From positions 1,153,931-1,217,930 of the forward strand of contig NC_080686.1 in NCBI RefSeq assembly GCF_030445035.2: DNA of 64,000 bases. Reading direction: 5' to 3'. The notes beneath the pieces are model-generated. The model made no database searches. It was given only the letters and a program-made list of their open reading frames with translations, and had not been told where the DNA came from. The stretch comes from Dasypus novemcinctus. Its lineage: Eukaryota > Chordata > Mammalia > Cingulata > Dasypodidae. The translations under genes and the position numbers were made by a program. This document shows, piece after piece, positions 63,406 through 64,000 of this stretch. Positions within the stretch are counted from its first letter, which is position 1; each line of letters starts with the position of its first letter.

Positions 63406-64000
63406 AAAATAATGATATAACCAAAATGCAAGGGTCAAAGCAAGGTACACATTTGGTAAACTGATAAGGGTTTTCCAACATTTACACAGAGACCTAAGCA
63501 GAAGCCAAGCCTTAACCCAGAGAGGAAACTGTATATAGAACCTGAGCCTCACCGAAGACCTGCAGGAATATTAGCTTGCTAATTAATCTTCGTTGTATGA
63601 CCGTGGAACATATACTTTACATCTGTGAACTAAGCAACATTGGAAGAGATTTCCCTGTTATATTCTTTCATTCACTTTTATTACCAGCTATGCCTGTCTC
63701 TAAAACTAACCCTGTCTTTATCCTCAATTATATCTATAACATATCCTTTCACTGTACCATGTCTAAACTTAGCATAACCCGAACCACAAAGTCAATCTTA
63801 GCCCACTCTTTAAACTGAGTTCTATGATCGAGTTCCTTGTGTTTTACTTTTAATAACTATTAAGGAAATGCAACTCTTTGCTGTCTATGGGCTTTCCATC
63901 TCTGTCACAATGTCTGTATATATGGCTGAGATACCAGAATGAGGTGTAAGAATTTAACTTTCCATAGGCATGCATTACTCCTTGACAGCAAGGTGTTTTC

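Larger units (their letters stand above)
51665..64000 (+). repeat. Satellite array, ~760-bp unit with telomere-like CCCTAA blocks
   Basis: Landmarks recur in fixed order: AACTTGTGTATATATGACTG (52160, 53583, 54577, 55540, 56326, 57084, 57881, 59067, 59831, 62030, 62757, 63907), the block CTTTACTATTGTGAACTAAG, the block TGTCTCATTGACAGCAATG, and GCCTGCTATGTGTAGGCTC. After removing inserted SINEs and L1s the spacing in the right half is about 730-800 bp. Each unit carries one or more 60-100-bp stretches of degenerate CCTAAC/CCCTAA repeats (for example 51965-52065, 52910-53000, 54380-54470, 55340-55420). It is non-coding; the open frames in it are not conserved. The array runs off the window. Neighbouring units differ considerably, so it is not freshly homogenised. 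Confidence 0.9.

Noticed and set aside
63079..63552. Minus-strand open frame of 157 codons
   Set aside because: It is antisense to SINE copy 9, plus satellite sequence, with no domain.
51665..64000. CRISPR array
   Set aside because: Units are hundreds of bases long, there is no short repeat-spacer pattern, and the DNA is mammalian.

Overview
The window is mammalian nuclear DNA, gene-poor and almost entirely repetitive. It most likely comes from a xenarthran, probably an armadillo. The main evidence is nine copies of a tRNA-headed SINE of about 360-430 bp that I recognise as the DAS-III type, seven or eight of them with visible target-site duplications. L1 3' ends of a matching lineage-specific type support this. 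I found no intact protein-coding gene. The long open frames in the SINEs and satellite are by-products of repeat sequence.

Layout: (1) 1-4190 holds the 3' end of an endogenous retrovirus (env tail plus 3' LTR), an L1 3'-UTR-like fragment, one SINE, an LTR-like element and a small pol-like relic. (2) 4190-25755 is a head-to-tail array of four diverged copies of a ~5.3-5.9 kb unit. Each unit is a GC-richer segment, two L1-derived segments and a conserved AT/CT-mixed segment. Unit 2 has its first third replaced by a candidate retrocopy. Unit 4 carries a nearly full-length processed pseudogene of HNRNPD (AUF1), copied from the p37 splice form and flanked by 14-bp target duplications. (3) 25756-29455 is the decayed 3' half of an L1 (ORF2 C-terminus plus a very long 3' UTR), followed by a partial copy of the unit. 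(4) 30480-38800 is AT-rich and mostly old L1 debris. It includes an L1 ORF2 fragment interrupted by a GC-rich 1.2-kb minus-strand insertion, and a GATA microsatellite. (5) 38800-42860 is a more diverged fifth copy of the unit. (6) 43640-51660 is a 2.9-kb tandem repeat, two copies and a partial third, made of reversed L1 3' UTRs plus a minus-strand retrocopy related to the insert in unit 2. (7) From about 51665 to the window end runs a satellite array with a unit of roughly 760 bp, each unit containing a degenerate telomere-like CCCTAA block. SINEs and L1s have inserted into it.

Together these features look like a subtelomeric or pericentromeric duplication zone running into satellite DNA. That placement is inference. 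The most interesting element is the telomere-like satellite at the right edge, whose internal ~225-bp submodule is present in four copies near the array edge and falls to one copy further in.
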